Position numbers and translations under genes: made by a program
Source of the DNA: Chitinophaga sp. S165
Lineage (GTDB): Bacteria; Bacteroidota; Bacteroidia; Chitinophagales; Chitinophagaceae
DNA: 64,000 nucleotides
Direction: 5' to 3'
Assembly: GCF_003182155.1 (NCBI RefSeq)
Contig: NZ_QGTG01000001.1
Span: 1,608,991-1,672,990, forward strand
The notes under the pieces: model-generated
Databases searched by the model: none
The model's input: the letters and a program-made list of their open reading frames with translations, nothing else
What the model was told of the DNA's origin: nothing
In this document: piece by piece, positions 44,903 to 54,057 of the stretch
Numbering within the stretch: position 1 is the stretch's first letter
Layout: the number at the start of each line of letters is the position of its first letter

Positions 44903-45763
44903 ATGAAAAAGAATATTGCACACATCCTTGCAGGAAGAGAAAAGAACATCACCCCGACCCAGAAGGTATTGCAACCACTGCCTCATGCAGATTTCCGTTT
45001 TGCCAATCCGTTCATAGTACTGCATCACGGAGGTCCGGACCACATACCCGCAGGATCAGATGACAGGATACATCCTCACCCTCACAGGGGGTTTGCACCT
45101 GTTACGTTCCAGTTACAGGGACAGGCACATCACAAGGATACTGCCGGCAACGACCAGATACTGAATGCAGGTGATGCACAATGGATGTTTGCAGGAAAGG
45201 CCATTCTCCATAGCGAGGGACCTTCAGCCCAGATGCATAAAGACGGCGGCACAAGCGAAATATTACAATTGTGGGTCAATGTTCCTGCAGCGCACAAATG
45301 GGAAGATCCGCGCTACCAGTATGTAGCGAAAAAGGATATGCCTAAAATCCTTGAACAGGACGGCGTCAACCTTCGCCTCGTAAGCGGGCAGTTCGACGGT
45401 AAAACAGGACCGGTGAACATTTCATTTACGCCCGTTATATCCGCAGTGGGAGAAATAGCAAACGGTAAGGAAGTAGAATTCCAGGTAACGGAAGACTACT
45501 GGACCTTGCTGTATGTCGCCCACGGACGGGTCACCATAGACGATATCACTCCCGTTCCCGAACATAGCCTGATCGTTTTCAAAAGAGAGGGTACGATGTT
45601 CTCTGTAGCGGCCAATGAAGACAGCCAGATATTGTTCCTCTCCGCCGAAGTGATAGATGAACCGGTAGCAGCCAAAGACAATTTCGTAATGAGCACGAAA
45701 GAAGAAGTGGACCAGGCAATAGAAGATTATAAGAACGGGCGCTTTGGCACATTGGAGTATTAA
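44903..45763 (+). CDS. Pirin-family protein, second copy
   Basis: 286 residues. The metal site is visible as IHPHPHRGFAPVTFQ (two His ligands) and ILHSEGPS (His, Glu). The C-terminal domain follows around residues 165-286. It differs considerably from the pirin at 43177, so it is not a recent tandem copy. It sits between the receiver-like gene and the ring-cleaving dioxygenase, 17 nt before the latter. Confidence 0.88.
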   Translation: MKKNIAHILAGREKNITPTQKVLQPLPHADFRFANPFIVLHHGGPDHIPAGSDDRIHPHPHRGFAPVTFQLQGQAHHKDTAGNDQILNAGDAQWMFAGKAILHSEGPSAQMHKDGGTSEILQLWVNVPAAHKWEDPRYQYVAKKDMPKILEQDGVNLRLVSGQFDGKTGPVNISFTPVISAVGEIANGKEVEFQVTEDYWTLLYVAHGRVTIDDITPVPEHSLIVFKREGTMFSVAANEDSQILFLSAEVIDEPVAAKDNFVMSTKEEVDQAIEDYKNGRFGTLEY

Positions 45764-45780
45764 ACACAAAAAATTATTTT

Positions 45781-46716
45781 ATGGAAGATAGAATACTAGG
45801 CCTGCATCACATTACGGCCATTGCTGACAATGCTAAGAGAAATCTGCAGTTTTATACAGATACCCTCGGTGTTCGCTTCGTGAAGAAGACCGTGAACTTT
45901 GACGATCCCGGCACTTATCACTTCTATTTCGGAGATGAACAGGGTACACCGGGCACCATTCTGACTTTCTTCCCCTGGGAAGGTATCGGTCGTGGGCAAA
46001 CGGGAACAGGTATGGCGACTGAGATCGGCTATTCTGTGCCCGCTGGCAGCCTTGATTTCTGGACCGACCGTTTTAAAGCGAAGAATGTTGTTCATGGCCC
46101 CGTGGCTGAAAGATTCGGCGAACTGTATCTGCCTTTTGAAGACCCCGACGGCCTGAAACTGAACCTCATCGTTCCTAAAACTGCCGATAGCCGCAAGGCG
46201 TGGGAAACCACAGAAGTGAAAGCCGGCCAAGCCACCAAAGGATTCCACAGCGTTGTGCTGAACCTGAGAAGTATAGGTCCGACGGCCAACATCCTGACAG
46301 ACGTACTTGGTTATAAGTTCCAGGAACAGGAAGGCAACCGCCACCGTTTTGTTACGGACGCAATTCCGGAAGCTTCTATCATCGACTTGATAGAATCTCC
46401 AAAGGAACCCAGTGGTAAAGGCGCCGCCGGTACCAATCACCACGTTGCTTTCCGTGTGGAAAATGATGAAGTCCTGATGAAGTTCAGGGAAAAGGTTGCG
46501 AAGAAAGGATTGAACATCACACCGAAGATCAACCGCGACTACTTCTTCTCCCTTTATTTCAGGGAACCGGGCGGCGTACTGTTTGAACTGGCTACCGACA
46601 ATCCCGGCTTCACTGTAGACGAACCGCTGGACCAGCTGGGACAACACCTTAAATTACCGGTACAGTATGAGTCAATGCGTGCCGAGATCGAAAAAGTATT
46701 ACCTGCACTTAAATAA
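45781..46716 (+). CDS. Ring-cleaving dioxygenase, VOC family (MhqO-like)
   Basis: 311 residues made of two vicinal-oxygen-chelate halves. The first His ligand is in LGLHHITAI, a second set in GFHSVVLNL, GTNHHVAFRV and GVLFELATD. The KKTVNFDDP..YHFYFGDEQGTPGT and FPW regions are characteristic of the MhqO group, which is induced by hydroquinones and catechols in Bacillus. Next to an MhqD-like esterase and a nitroreductase, it probably opens or detoxifies quinol-type compounds. Confidence 0.9.
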   Translation: MEDRILGLHHITAIADNAKRNLQFYTDTLGVRFVKKTVNFDDPGTYHFYFGDEQGTPGTILTFFPWEGIGRGQTGTGMATEIGYSVPAGSLDFWTDRFKAKNVVHGPVAERFGELYLPFEDPDGLKLNLIVPKTADSRKAWETTEVKAGQATKGFHSVVLNLRSIGPTANILTDVLGYKFQEQEGNRHRFVTDAIPEASIIDLIESPKEPSGKGAAGTNHHVAFRVENDEVLMKFREKVAKKGLNITPKINRDYFFSLYFREPGGVLFELATDNPGFTVDEPLDQLGQHLKLPVQYESMRAEIEKVLPALK

Positions 46717-46728
46717 GCAATTAACCAA

Positions 46729-47034
46729 ATGGATGAAGTAGTACTCAGGCTCAATGCCAAAAATCACGGTGCTTTCTACCTGATGCACGAGGGAGAACAG
46801 GATGGCGAAATGGTCATCAGTATTGAAAACGGTATACTGACAGCCTATCACACGGAGATAGATCCCAAGTTTGAAGGTAAAGGCCTTGCAAAAATACTCA
46901 TGACCGGCATGGTGGATTACGCCCGTGCGCATCAGCTGAAAGTTAAACCACTGTGCGCTTATGTTCATGCTCAGTTTAAGCGGCATCCGGAAGAATTTGC
47001 CGATATCTGGCTGAAAAAGGAAGGTGAGGAATGA
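46729..47034 (+). CDS. Small GNAT-type N-acetyltransferase (YjdJ-like)
   Basis: 101 residues, the short GCN5-related form. It shows HEGEQDGEMVIS, the TEIDPKFEGKGLAKILM acetyl-CoA loop (basic-Gly-x-Gly-x-A-type) and the PLCAYVHAQFKRHPEE end that mark the YjdJ group. The acceptor is unknown. Its stop overlaps the ATG of the esterase gene by 4 nt (ATGA), so the two are translationally coupled. Confidence 0.88.
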   Translation: MDEVVLRLNAKNHGAFYLMHEGEQDGEMVISIENGILTAYHTEIDPKFEGKGLAKILMTGMVDYARAHQLKVKPLCAYVHAQFKRHPEEFADIWLKKEGEE

Positions 47035-47672
47035 TCACACAAACAGTACTTATGCATAGCAAAAAGATAATAAGAGCAGGGAAAAAGACGACAGAAGCAA
47101 AGAAGGCGCTGATTATGGTGCATGGTCGCGGAGGAAGTGCGGAAGACATCCTAACTCTCGCTAATTACCTGGATGTCAGGGAGTATGCATTGCTGGCCCC
47201 ACAGGCCACCGGCAACACCTGGTACCCTTATTCGTTCCTGATGCCGCCTGCACAAAATGAGCCCTGGCTGTCCTCTGCACTGTCCGTGCTGAAAGAAGTT
47301 ATGGCAGATGTAGAAGCAGATGGTATCTCCCGGGAAAACATCTATTTCCTGGGATTTTCCCAGGGTGCATGTCTTACACTGGAATTCGTAACCCGCAACG
47401 CCGGTAAGTACGGCGGAGTCGTAGCTTTCACCGGTGGGCTGATCGGCGATAAGATATACCCGGAAAACTATACCGGCAATTTTGAAGGCACTCCTGTATT
47501 CATCGGCACCAGCAACCCTGATCCGCATGTACCGGTAGACCGTGTAAAGAAAAGTGAGAATATCCTGAAAGGAATGGGTGCCGACATTACCGTCAACATT
47601 TATAATAATATGGGACATACCATCAGCCAGGATGAGATCAATCTGGCTAACACACTGGTGTTCCGCAAGTAA
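47031..47672 (+). CDS. Carboxylesterase/phospholipase-family hydrolase (MhqD-like)
   Basis: 213 residues of alpha/beta-hydrolase fold: VHGRGGSAED, the nucleophile elbow GFSQGA (Ser110), an Asp in NPDPHVP and His in MGHTIS. The size and the PQATGNTWYPYSF segment fit the MhqD group of small carboxylesterases induced together with MhqO. It is the last gene of the operon and is followed by a terminator. Confidence 0.88.
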   Translation: MITQTVLMHSKKIIRAGKKTTEAKKALIMVHGRGGSAEDILTLANYLDVREYALLAPQATGNTWYPYSFLMPPAQNEPWLSSALSVLKEVMADVEADGISRENIYFLGFSQGACLTLEFVTRNAGKYGGVVAFTGGLIGDKIYPENYTGNFEGTPVFIGTSNPDPHVPVDRVKKSENILKGMGADITVNIYNNMGHTISQDEINLANTLVFRK

Positions 47673-47713
47673 GATATTCTCTCCGGAGAAAGAGTTGTGT
47701 GTATATTGAACAA

Positions 47714-47758
47714 AGAAGAAAGGACGAGCTGTTATTAGCCTCGTCCTTCTTCATTTTT
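47714..47758 (+). terminator. Terminator of the pirin/MhqOD operon
   Basis: GAAGAAAGGACGAG pairs with CTCGTCCTTCTTC with one bulged A and an 11-nt loop, followed by ATTTTTAG. It lies about 45 nt after the esterase stop. Confidence 0.8.
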
Positions 47759-47845
47759 AGTATGATGTAAGTATCGCAGAGAGGTCAATTTATCAGCCGG
47801 CAATAAACTACATCAACCTGATAAACAACCACTTACTGCATCTGC

Positions 47846-48427
47846 TTAATGTTTTCTATACATCGTGCTCCTCACCTTACTCAGAAATTCCGGAGACACT
47901 CCTATATACCTGGCGATATGATGTTGCGGCACACGTTGTACGATTGACGGGTATTTGTCAATAAAAGCCAGGTACCGCTCTTCGGCAGTCTGTGAAATAG
48001 AGGCATAGATCCTTTGCTGGAGTACCCCCGCGGTACGCTGAATCAGGATACGGAAAAGCTTTTCGAACTTCGGCACCCGCTCGTACAAGGTGTTTTTATC
48101 CTCGTAGGTGATGGTCAGCAGTTCAGCATCTTCCAACGTTTCAATATTCTGCCTGGAAGGCTGCCGCTCGGAAAAGCTGGAGAAGTCCCCCACCCACCAG
48201 TCTTCTATGGCAAACGTCAGGTTTGTTTCCACCCCTTGCTTGTCGACATAGAAAGTACGCACGCATCCTTTCAGTATATATGCCTCATAATCACAGATTT
48301 CTCCCTCTTTCAGGAGAAAACTCTTTTTCTTTACCTTCCTGAACTGCAGCAGTGAATGAAAGATCTCCTGCTCTTCAGGGGTAAGCTGTATATACCTTGC
48401 AACAAATTGGTCAATTGGGCCGAACAT
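47846..48427 (-). CDS. Crp/Fnr-family transcriptional regulator
   Basis: 193 residues. The N-terminal cyclic-nucleotide-binding-like beta-roll includes FLLKEGEICDYEAYILKG and the C-terminal region has RVPQHHIARYIGVSPEFLSKVR, a divergent helix-turn-helix. Bacteroidota have many such regulators that lack the cAMP-binding Arg-Ser of Crp; none is visible here. It is divergent from the MG2/plug gene and may regulate it or the neighbouring operon. Confidence 0.87.
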   Translation of the reverse strand: MFGPIDQFVARYIQLTPEEQEIFHSLLQFRKVKKKSFLLKEGEICDYEAYILKGCVRTFYVDKQGVETNLTFAIEDWWVGDFSSFSERQPSRQNIETLEDAELLTITYEDKNTLYERVPKFEKLFRILIQRTAGVLQQRIYASISQTAEERYLAFIDKYPSIVQRVPQHHIARYIGVSPEFLSKVRSTMYRKH

Positions 48428-48549
48428 AGTAAATTGATGGGCGGTTGTCTTAAATTTTGCTTAAAAGCTTACTTTCAACCGCAATAATAAGCAAAGCACA
48501 TATTTTTTGATAGTAAATTAGATAAGTATATATCAATAAATCGTCCCGC

Positions 48550-51006
48550 ATGGAATTTTCATCTCTTAGAAAGTACTCCCGGCTGAAATGGCTCATCCCT
48601 ATCTGTTCGGCAGGCGTACTTACAGCATTCTCCCTGGTGCCGGCCGACGACTGGCAGGATAAGGTTACAAACGCTCTGGCTATCTTCGGCAAACGCTTCC
48701 CGCAGGAAAAGGTTTACCTGCACCTCGACAAAGATTTTTATGCCTCCGGAGAAACGATCTGGTTCAAGGCATATATCATGATACAGAATCAACCTTCACT
48801 TACTGCGTCAAACCTGTACGTGGAACTGCTTGATAAAGAGGGCAATGTGGTGATGAAGAAACACCTGCCTGCAGCCGGTGCCGCCGCAGCAGGCGATTTT
48901 GAGCTTCCTGAAACATTGAAAACCGGTCAATACCAGATAAGAGCTTACACTGCCTGGATGCTCAACTACGACCAGGAATTCCTGTTCTATAAAAACATCG
49001 AGATCTTCGACCCGTCCAAAAAGAATACACTTCCTTCAAGAGATACCGCCGTGGCACGTGACTTTGCCGTGCAGTTCTTCCCGGAAGGCGGTAATCTCTT
49101 GCAGAATGCTCCCGGACTGGTGGCCTTCAAAGCGATAGACCAGAATGGTTATCCAATTGCCATTGCCGGTATTGTGCAGAACAGTAAGAAGGAAAAGGTA
49201 GCCGAGATCAAAACCGTACATGACGGTATGGGTAGCTTCGAACTGACGCCTGCAGCGGGAGAGACCTATCGCGCAGTTGTTAAAGTAGGTAGCGGACAAC
49301 AGAAAGAGATCGAACTGCCGGCCGTACAGACGACGGGAGTTGCCCTTAAGCTCTATAACCGCGGCAGCCGTATCTTCTATCAGGCGACCGTGGCTAATCC
49401 TGACGACACTGCCTACTATCATATGATGGTGATCGCCCAGGTACAGCAGCAGCTGGCCTATAAAGCCGTACTGGATGTCGGCGAAGGCAGGATCAGTGGT
49501 TTTATTCCTACACAGTCACTCCCATCCGGTATCGTACAGGTAACCCTGTTCAGCGATAAAGGACAGCCCCTGTCCGAAAGGCTGGCGTTTGTCAGGAAGA
49601 ATGACCAGATAGACCTCAGTTTCATGAATGCCGAGATCAGTACTGCTCCAAGAGGCAAAAGCTCCATCGAGCTGTTTGCACCGGACAGCATGCCTACCAG
49701 CATGTCTATCTCCATTACAGATGCCGACCAGGTGCTGAAAGATCCCGATGAGCACAATATCATCTCAAATCTGCTGCTAACCTCCGACCTGAAAGGCTAT
49801 ATCTATAATCCAGCCTGGTATTTCAGAGATACCACCAAAGAGACGGCCCAGGCACTTGACCTTGTGATGATGACAAACGGCTGGAGACGGTTCAGCTGGC
49901 AGAAGATCCTCAATAATGAACTGCCACAGATCAAGTTCCCGTACGAGCAGGGCATGTCTCTGAAAGGAACTGCCGTGACCAATACCGGCCGTTATCCATT
50001 GGTCGGCGGCAAGGTGGATTTCATTTTCAAACAACCGCTGGACAGCACGACTTCCTTTGCGTCAGCACCTACTAATGATAAAGGTGAATTTGAAGTACCT
50101 AATCTTCAGTTCATGGACACGGTGTTAGTCTACTTTCAGGGAAATGACAAACAGAAAAGATGGAAGGACGTACAGGTAACATTCGAGTCACACTTCTTTG
50201 ACAGATCGCCGCAGGTAAAATTACCCTACCCGATGCGGGTACCGGAAGGTCTGGACATTGCAGCTATGAGCCGGTTCCTGAATACCGCCAGTGAAAGCAA
50301 TAAGGTCAACCGTTCTATCAGCAACAAAACAGTTTACCTGAAAGAGGTGAACATCCGCGACAAAAAGATCACGCCACAGCAAACGATCGAACAACGATAT
50401 ACTTCGGGTATGTTCTCTTCAGGCGATGGATATACTTTTGACCTGACAAAGGAAACACCGTTCCAGACGAACGTATTCCAATACCTGCAGTCTAAAGTAG
50501 CTGGGTTGAACATTACCGGCGATATTAATAATCCGGGATTATCATGGCGCGGGGCCAAACCGTCCCTGTACCTGAATGAGATGCCTGCAGACGTAGGCCT
50601 GCTGGCCAACGTCAACGTTAACGACATTGCGCTGGTGAAAGTATTCCGTCCTCCGTTCATGGGCGGTTTCGGCGGAGGCGCCGGTGGTGCTATCGCTGTA
50701 TACACCAAGAAAGGCGGCGATAATACCGGTAGTGATCCGACCATCCGTGGCTTTGAACGTATGAAAAAAGCCGGATACAGCCTGGTGAAGGAGTTCTATT
50801 CTCCGGATTATGCTGTTAAGAAAGAAGTGCATGCGTTGCCTGACAAGCGCCTTACGCTCTTCTGGAGCCCTTATATTACGGTAGATTCTATTACCCATGC
50901 ATCTACAATCCACTTCTATAACAATGACTTCTCCAAACGCTTCCGTATCGTGGTGGAAGGTATTGCGGCGGATGGACGTGTAGGACGTGCGGAACAGGTA
51001 TATTAA
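48550..51006 (+). CDS. Surface protein with MG2-like domains and TonB-dependent receptor plug-like C-terminus
   Basis: 818 residues. A hydrophobic N-terminal segment (about 14-32) directs export. The first domain has the alpha-2-macroglobulin MG2 signature EKVYLHLDKDFYASGETIWFKAYI, followed by Ig-like domains up to about 610. The last 190 residues resemble a TonB plug domain: VFQYLQSKVAGLNI, PSLYLNEMP, VFRPPFMGGFGGGAGGAIAVYTKKG. There is no beta-barrel, so it is not a transporter itself. This architecture is common in Bacteroidota and its role is unclear. Confidence 0.8.
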   Translation: MEFSSLRKYSRLKWLIPICSAGVLTAFSLVPADDWQDKVTNALAIFGKRFPQEKVYLHLDKDFYASGETIWFKAYIMIQNQPSLTASNLYVELLDKEGNVVMKKHLPAAGAAAAGDFELPETLKTGQYQIRAYTAWMLNYDQEFLFYKNIEIFDPSKKNTLPSRDTAVARDFAVQFFPEGGNLLQNAPGLVAFKAIDQNGYPIAIAGIVQNSKKEKVAEIKTVHDGMGSFELTPAAGETYRAVVKVGSGQQKEIELPAVQTTGVALKLYNRGSRIFYQATVANPDDTAYYHMMVIAQVQQQLAYKAVLDVGEGRISGFIPTQSLPSGIVQVTLFSDKGQPLSERLAFVRKNDQIDLSFMNAEISTAPRGKSSIELFAPDSMPTSMSISITDADQVLKDPDEHNIISNLLLTSDLKGYIYNPAWYFRDTTKETAQALDLVMMTNGWRRFSWQKILNNELPQIKFPYEQGMSLKGTAVTNTGRYPLVGGKVDFIFKQPLDSTTSFASAPTNDKGEFEVPNLQFMDTVLVYFQGNDKQKRWKDVQVTFESHFFDRSPQVKLPYPMRVPEGLDIAAMSRFLNTASESNKVNRSISNKTVYLKEVNIRDKKITPQQTIEQRYTSGMFSSGDGYTFDLTKETPFQTNVFQYLQSKVAGLNITGDINNPGLSWRGAKPSLYLNEMPADVGLLANVNVNDIALVKVFRPPFMGGFGGGAGGAIAVYTKKGGDNTGSDPTIRGFERMKKAGYSLVKEFYSPDYAVKKEVHALPDKRLTLFWSPYITVDSITHASTIHFYNNDFSKRFRIVVEGIAADGRVGRAEQVY

Positions 51007-51025
51007 TTAACCGTTCAGTTTAATT

Positions 51026-51081
51026 ATCAGGAATTGAGGAATAAGCATTAAATTCTTATCCCTTAATTCCTGATTCTTTTT
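51026..51081 (+). terminator. Terminator of the MG2/plug gene
   Basis: Two 20-nt arms (51026-51045 and 51055-51074) pair at 18 of 20 positions with a 9-nt loop and are followed by TCTTTTT. It lies directly before the MFS promoter box. Confidence 0.85.
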
Positions 51082-51088
51082 AGCTTTG
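51081..51088 (+). promoter_or_regulatory. -7 promoter element very close to the MFS start
   Basis: TAGCTTTG matches TAnnTTTG exactly and ends only 7 nt before ATG 51096. A start site at the usual distance would fall at or next to the ATG, implying a leaderless or nearly leaderless mRNA. Confidence 0.45.
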
Positions 51089-51095
51089 AGCTCTT

Positions 51096-52256
51096 ATGAG
51101 CACACCGAGATCTGCGCGTATTGCAACAGCTGTCTACTTCTTTATTTCAGGCTTTAGCTTTGCCAGCTGGGCGTCCAGGATTCCGGACATCCAGCGCAAA
51201 TTATCCCTGAATAAAGCCGAATTAGGCCTTGCTCTCCTTGCTTTACCTGCTGGTCTTATGCTGACCCTTCCAGTTACCGGTTACCTGTTACAGCGACATA
51301 GCAGCCGGAATATCATGATGATAGGTGTATTGACATTTAACCTGATGCTGGCGCTGATCGGTGTGGTAACCCATCCCTGGCAACTGGCCCTGGTTCTTTT
51401 TGGCTTCGGTTGTTCTCGGAACCTGATGAATATTTCGGTAAATGCACAATCTGTCGCTGTTCAGGCATTGTATACCCGGTCAATAATTACTACTTTTCAT
51501 GGCGTATGGAGCCTGGCAGGTTTTGCGGCGGCGGCAATCGGGGTAATCATGGTGAATGCCGGCATCATACCCTTCTGGCATTTCTTTGTGGCCGCAATAG
51601 TGATGACTATTATGGCGCTCCTTGCTTTCCGCGCCAGTCCTCATCTGCCGCCGGCCCGGCAGGCAAACACGAAACGGTTTATATGGCCTGATAAGCCTTT
51701 ACTGAAATATGGATGGATATCATTTGCAGTAATGGCCTGTGAAGGAACAATGTACGATTGGAGTAATGTTTATTTCAAAGAAGCAGTACATCCGCCGGAA
51801 AGCCTCATCGCAGCAGGATATGTCATTTATATGCTTGCCATGAGCACCGGACGGTTTACGGGGGATAGTCTTGTTAACAGGATAGGCATCCCAACAATGA
51901 TCAAACACAGCGGTATACTGGTCTTTTCCGGATTTATGGTGGCTGCTCTGCTGCCACATACTATTTCCGCCAGTCTCGGTTTCCTAATGATCGGATTTGG
52001 CGTATCCTGCGTAGTGCCCCTGGTATTGCGCATGGCCACTCAGACTACCACTATGGCAAGTGGTCCTGCGATAGCCGCCGTATCTACCGTGGGATATATG
52101 GGCTTCCTTGTGGTCCCTCCGTTAATAGGCATAGTAGCCCAGGTTGCAGGATTACGGTGGGTATTTGCAATGATGGCAATGTTCGGCATGCTGATCACTA
52201 TTTTGATATCGCAGATAAAAGAAACAACAACAGTAAAAGAAAGTATAAAAGCATAA
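51096..52256 (+). CDS. MFS transporter (YbjJ-like)
   Basis: 386 residues with about 12 membrane segments. FFISGFSFASWASRIPDIQ at the start and the LPAGLMLTLPVTGYL segment resemble the YbjJ group of major-facilitator proteins. The substrate is unknown. It is separated from the HAD phosphatase by 2 nt, so the two are co-transcribed. Confidence 0.88.
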   Translation: MSTPRSARIATAVYFFISGFSFASWASRIPDIQRKLSLNKAELGLALLALPAGLMLTLPVTGYLLQRHSSRNIMMIGVLTFNLMLALIGVVTHPWQLALVLFGFGCSRNLMNISVNAQSVAVQALYTRSIITTFHGVWSLAGFAAAAIGVIMVNAGIIPFWHFFVAAIVMTIMALLAFRASPHLPPARQANTKRFIWPDKPLLKYGWISFAVMACEGTMYDWSNVYFKEAVHPPESLIAAGYVIYMLAMSTGRFTGDSLVNRIGIPTMIKHSGILVFSGFMVAALLPHTISASLGFLMIGFGVSCVVPLVLRMATQTTTMASGPAIAAVSTVGYMGFLVVPPLIGIVAQVAGLRWVFAMMAMFGMLITILISQIKETTTVKESIKA

Positions 52257-52258
52257 AT

Positions 52259-52924
52259 ATGAAAAAGCCAGGATGTATCATATTTGATTGTGACGGTGTA
52301 TTGGTTGATAGTGAAGTGATCGGTGTTAAAGTGTTACTGGATATGGCATCCCAATACGGCGTTACCATGGACCTCCAGGAAGCAGTAGAAGAATTCAGCG
52401 GTATTCGCTTAAAAGAGGGTATCAAAATGCTGCAGCAAAAAGCCACAAGCCCTTTCCCTGAAGACTTTGAACAGGCATTCCGCGCCCGTTCCTATGAGAT
52501 CTTTAAAACCGAGATGCGGCCAGTCAGGGGCGTTAAAGAAATCCTTGATAGTCTGACTATCCCTTTTTGTGTTGCCTCCAGCGGGCCAGTAGAAAAAATG
52601 AAACTGAATCTGAGCATTACCGGATTACTACCTTACTTTGAAGAAGGTAACAGGATCTTCAGCGGATACGAGATCAACAGCTGGAAACCAGATCCGGGCA
52701 TTTTCCTGCATGCTGCTAAAGTAATGGGATTCGCGCCTGATGATTGCGTAGTGATCGAAGATAGTAAAGCGGGAGTTATTGCCGCACATAGAGGCGGGTT
52801 TCGGGTATTTGGATATGCAAAACCATTTAATGGTAACGAGCTCAGAAAAGAAGGCGCTAATGTCTTTTATGATATGAAGGAACTGCCTTCATTGTTATCC
52901 CTCAACAGTACTGAACATGCGTAA
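52259..52924 (+). CDS. HAD-family hydrolase (phosphoglycolate phosphatase/beta-phosphoglucomutase-like)
   Basis: 221 residues from ATG 52259; the longer reading lies inside the MFS gene. Motif I is IIFDCDGVLVDSE, motif II CVASSG, motif III in SWKPDPG and motif IV in CVVIEDSKAGVIAA, all intact. It should dephosphorylate a small sugar phosphate or nucleotide. It is encoded directly after the MFS gene, so it may act on its substrate (inference). Confidence 0.9.
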   Translation: MKKPGCIIFDCDGVLVDSEVIGVKVLLDMASQYGVTMDLQEAVEEFSGIRLKEGIKMLQQKATSPFPEDFEQAFRARSYEIFKTEMRPVRGVKEILDSLTIPFCVASSGPVEKMKLNLSITGLLPYFEEGNRIFSGYEINSWKPDPGIFLHAAKVMGFAPDDCVVIEDSKAGVIAAHRGGFRVFGYAKPFNGNELRKEGANVFYDMKELPSLLSLNSTEHA

Positions 52925-53021
52925 GTATTACACTTTCAAAATACACTAAAGATAAGTCGTTATCTGGCCCGGGTATGCAAGGAAACACTTCTATGTAAAT
53001 ACTTCGCGCGTTATAAAAGAG

Positions 53022-53071
53022 AAATGTCTGAATACCAGGATATGTTCCCTGTATTCAGACATTTTCTTTTT
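53022..53071. terminator. Bidirectional terminator between HAD gene and small membrane protein gene
   Basis: AAATGTCTGAATAC (53022-53035) and GTATTCAGACATTT (53051-53064) form a 14-bp perfect stem with a 15-nt loop. T-rich tracts flank it on both strands, and it lies between convergent genes. Confidence 0.85.
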
Positions 53072-53079
53072 CAGATTCC

Positions 53080-53319
53080 TTAGTCATGCCCTTCCACCTT
53101 AACAATTTTGTTGTAGATACCCATCAGCAGGAAGGGGGCGGCCCATTGGCCAATAAACAAACTGATATGTTTCTGCCTCAGGCACTGTAAAGCCAGGGAA
53201 ACGCCCATAGCGCCTACAGCAGCCCATAAATAAGTATCTGAAGGCAATTTGGCTGTTTGTTTTTCAATGGCCCTTGCAACTGGTCCTTCTTCATGACCCT
53301 GGTTAAGTACGGAGTTCAT
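53080..53319 (-). CDS. Small membrane protein, hypothetical
   Basis: 79 residues with two hydrophobic segments (about 30-47 and 54-68) around a short basic turn. No family was recognised. Small two-helix proteins of this type are frequent in Chitinophagaceae beside stress genes. It is transcribed towards the HAD gene and is divergent from the DUF4142 gene. Confidence 0.55.
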   Translation of the reverse strand: MNSVLNQGHEEGPVARAIEKQTAKLPSDTYLWAAVGAMGVSLALQCLRQKHISLFIGQWAAPFLLMGIYNKIVKVEGHD

Positions 53320-53430
53320 AATTACATGTTTTTAAGTGAAACAATACTGTTCATTGTTGTAATAAGGCTATAAAACTATGCCAGCATGTGTGGTATTTTT
53401 TTTGTCGCTCATTATCATAAAGCACATTGT

Positions 53431-54039
53431 ATGAAAAGGATGCCCTTAGTTTTGATAACAGCCGCCATGCTCATGTATGGTTGTGGCAACGATAGCTCCA
53501 AAAGCCGTCAGGAAGCCAGCAGTGACAGCACCGCTGCCATGGCAGAAAGTATGGACCATATCAGTAATGCTTCTGTCGATTTTGCCACTGACCTGGCCAG
53601 CAGCAATATGAAAGAAGTCGAACTGGGTAAAGTTGCGCTCAAAAATGCAAATTACGGCCGGTTAAAGGAGTTCGCGCAGAAAATGATAGATGCGCATACA
53701 CAGTCTAACAGTGAGCTCCAGAAGGCATGTTATACAGCAGGTGTAACGCTTCCTGCAGGATTGGAAAAATCTGATCAGGAAGAAGTAGATAAATTAGCTG
53801 GTAAAACCGGGAAAGACTTTGACAGGGACTACATTAAAAAGATGGTGAGTGAACATCAGAAAGCAATGGAAAGATTGGATGCCGCTGCTACCAATATGAA
53901 AGATGTTTCGTTACGCAATTATGCGGAGAAGACACTGCCTGTCGTAAAGGCACATCTTGCAGAAGCAAGGACCATCCTGGAGGATGTACGCAAGCAATAT
54001 GATCCGACACAGTTTGATGATGTTGAATCTTATCAATAA
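53431..54039 (+). CDS. DUF4142 lipoprotein
   Basis: 202 residues from ATG 53431, with lipobox region LMYGC. The mature part is a ferritin-like four-helix pattern of DUF4142: KEVELGKVALKNANYGRLKEFAQKMIDAH, then DFDRDYIKKMVSEHQKAMERLDAAA. It should be a periplasmic or surface-anchored lipoprotein; its role is not established but it often occurs with stress proteins. The SPW-repeat gene follows after 18 nt. Confidence 0.88.
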   Translation: MKRMPLVLITAAMLMYGCGNDSSKSRQEASSDSTAAMAESMDHISNASVDFATDLASSNMKEVELGKVALKNANYGRLKEFAQKMIDAHTQSNSELQKACYTAGVTLPAGLEKSDQEEVDKLAGKTGKDFDRDYIKKMVSEHQKAMERLDAAATNMKDVSLRNYAEKTLPVVKAHLAEARTILEDVRKQYDPTQFDDVESYQ

Positions 54040-54057
54040 CATTTAAGCATACAAGCA

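Noticed and set aside
45796..46647. Long minus-strand open frame opposite the MhqO-like gene
   Set aside because: It is antisense to a clear VOC-family gene, has no recognisable motifs and no promoter; it is a codon-bias shadow.
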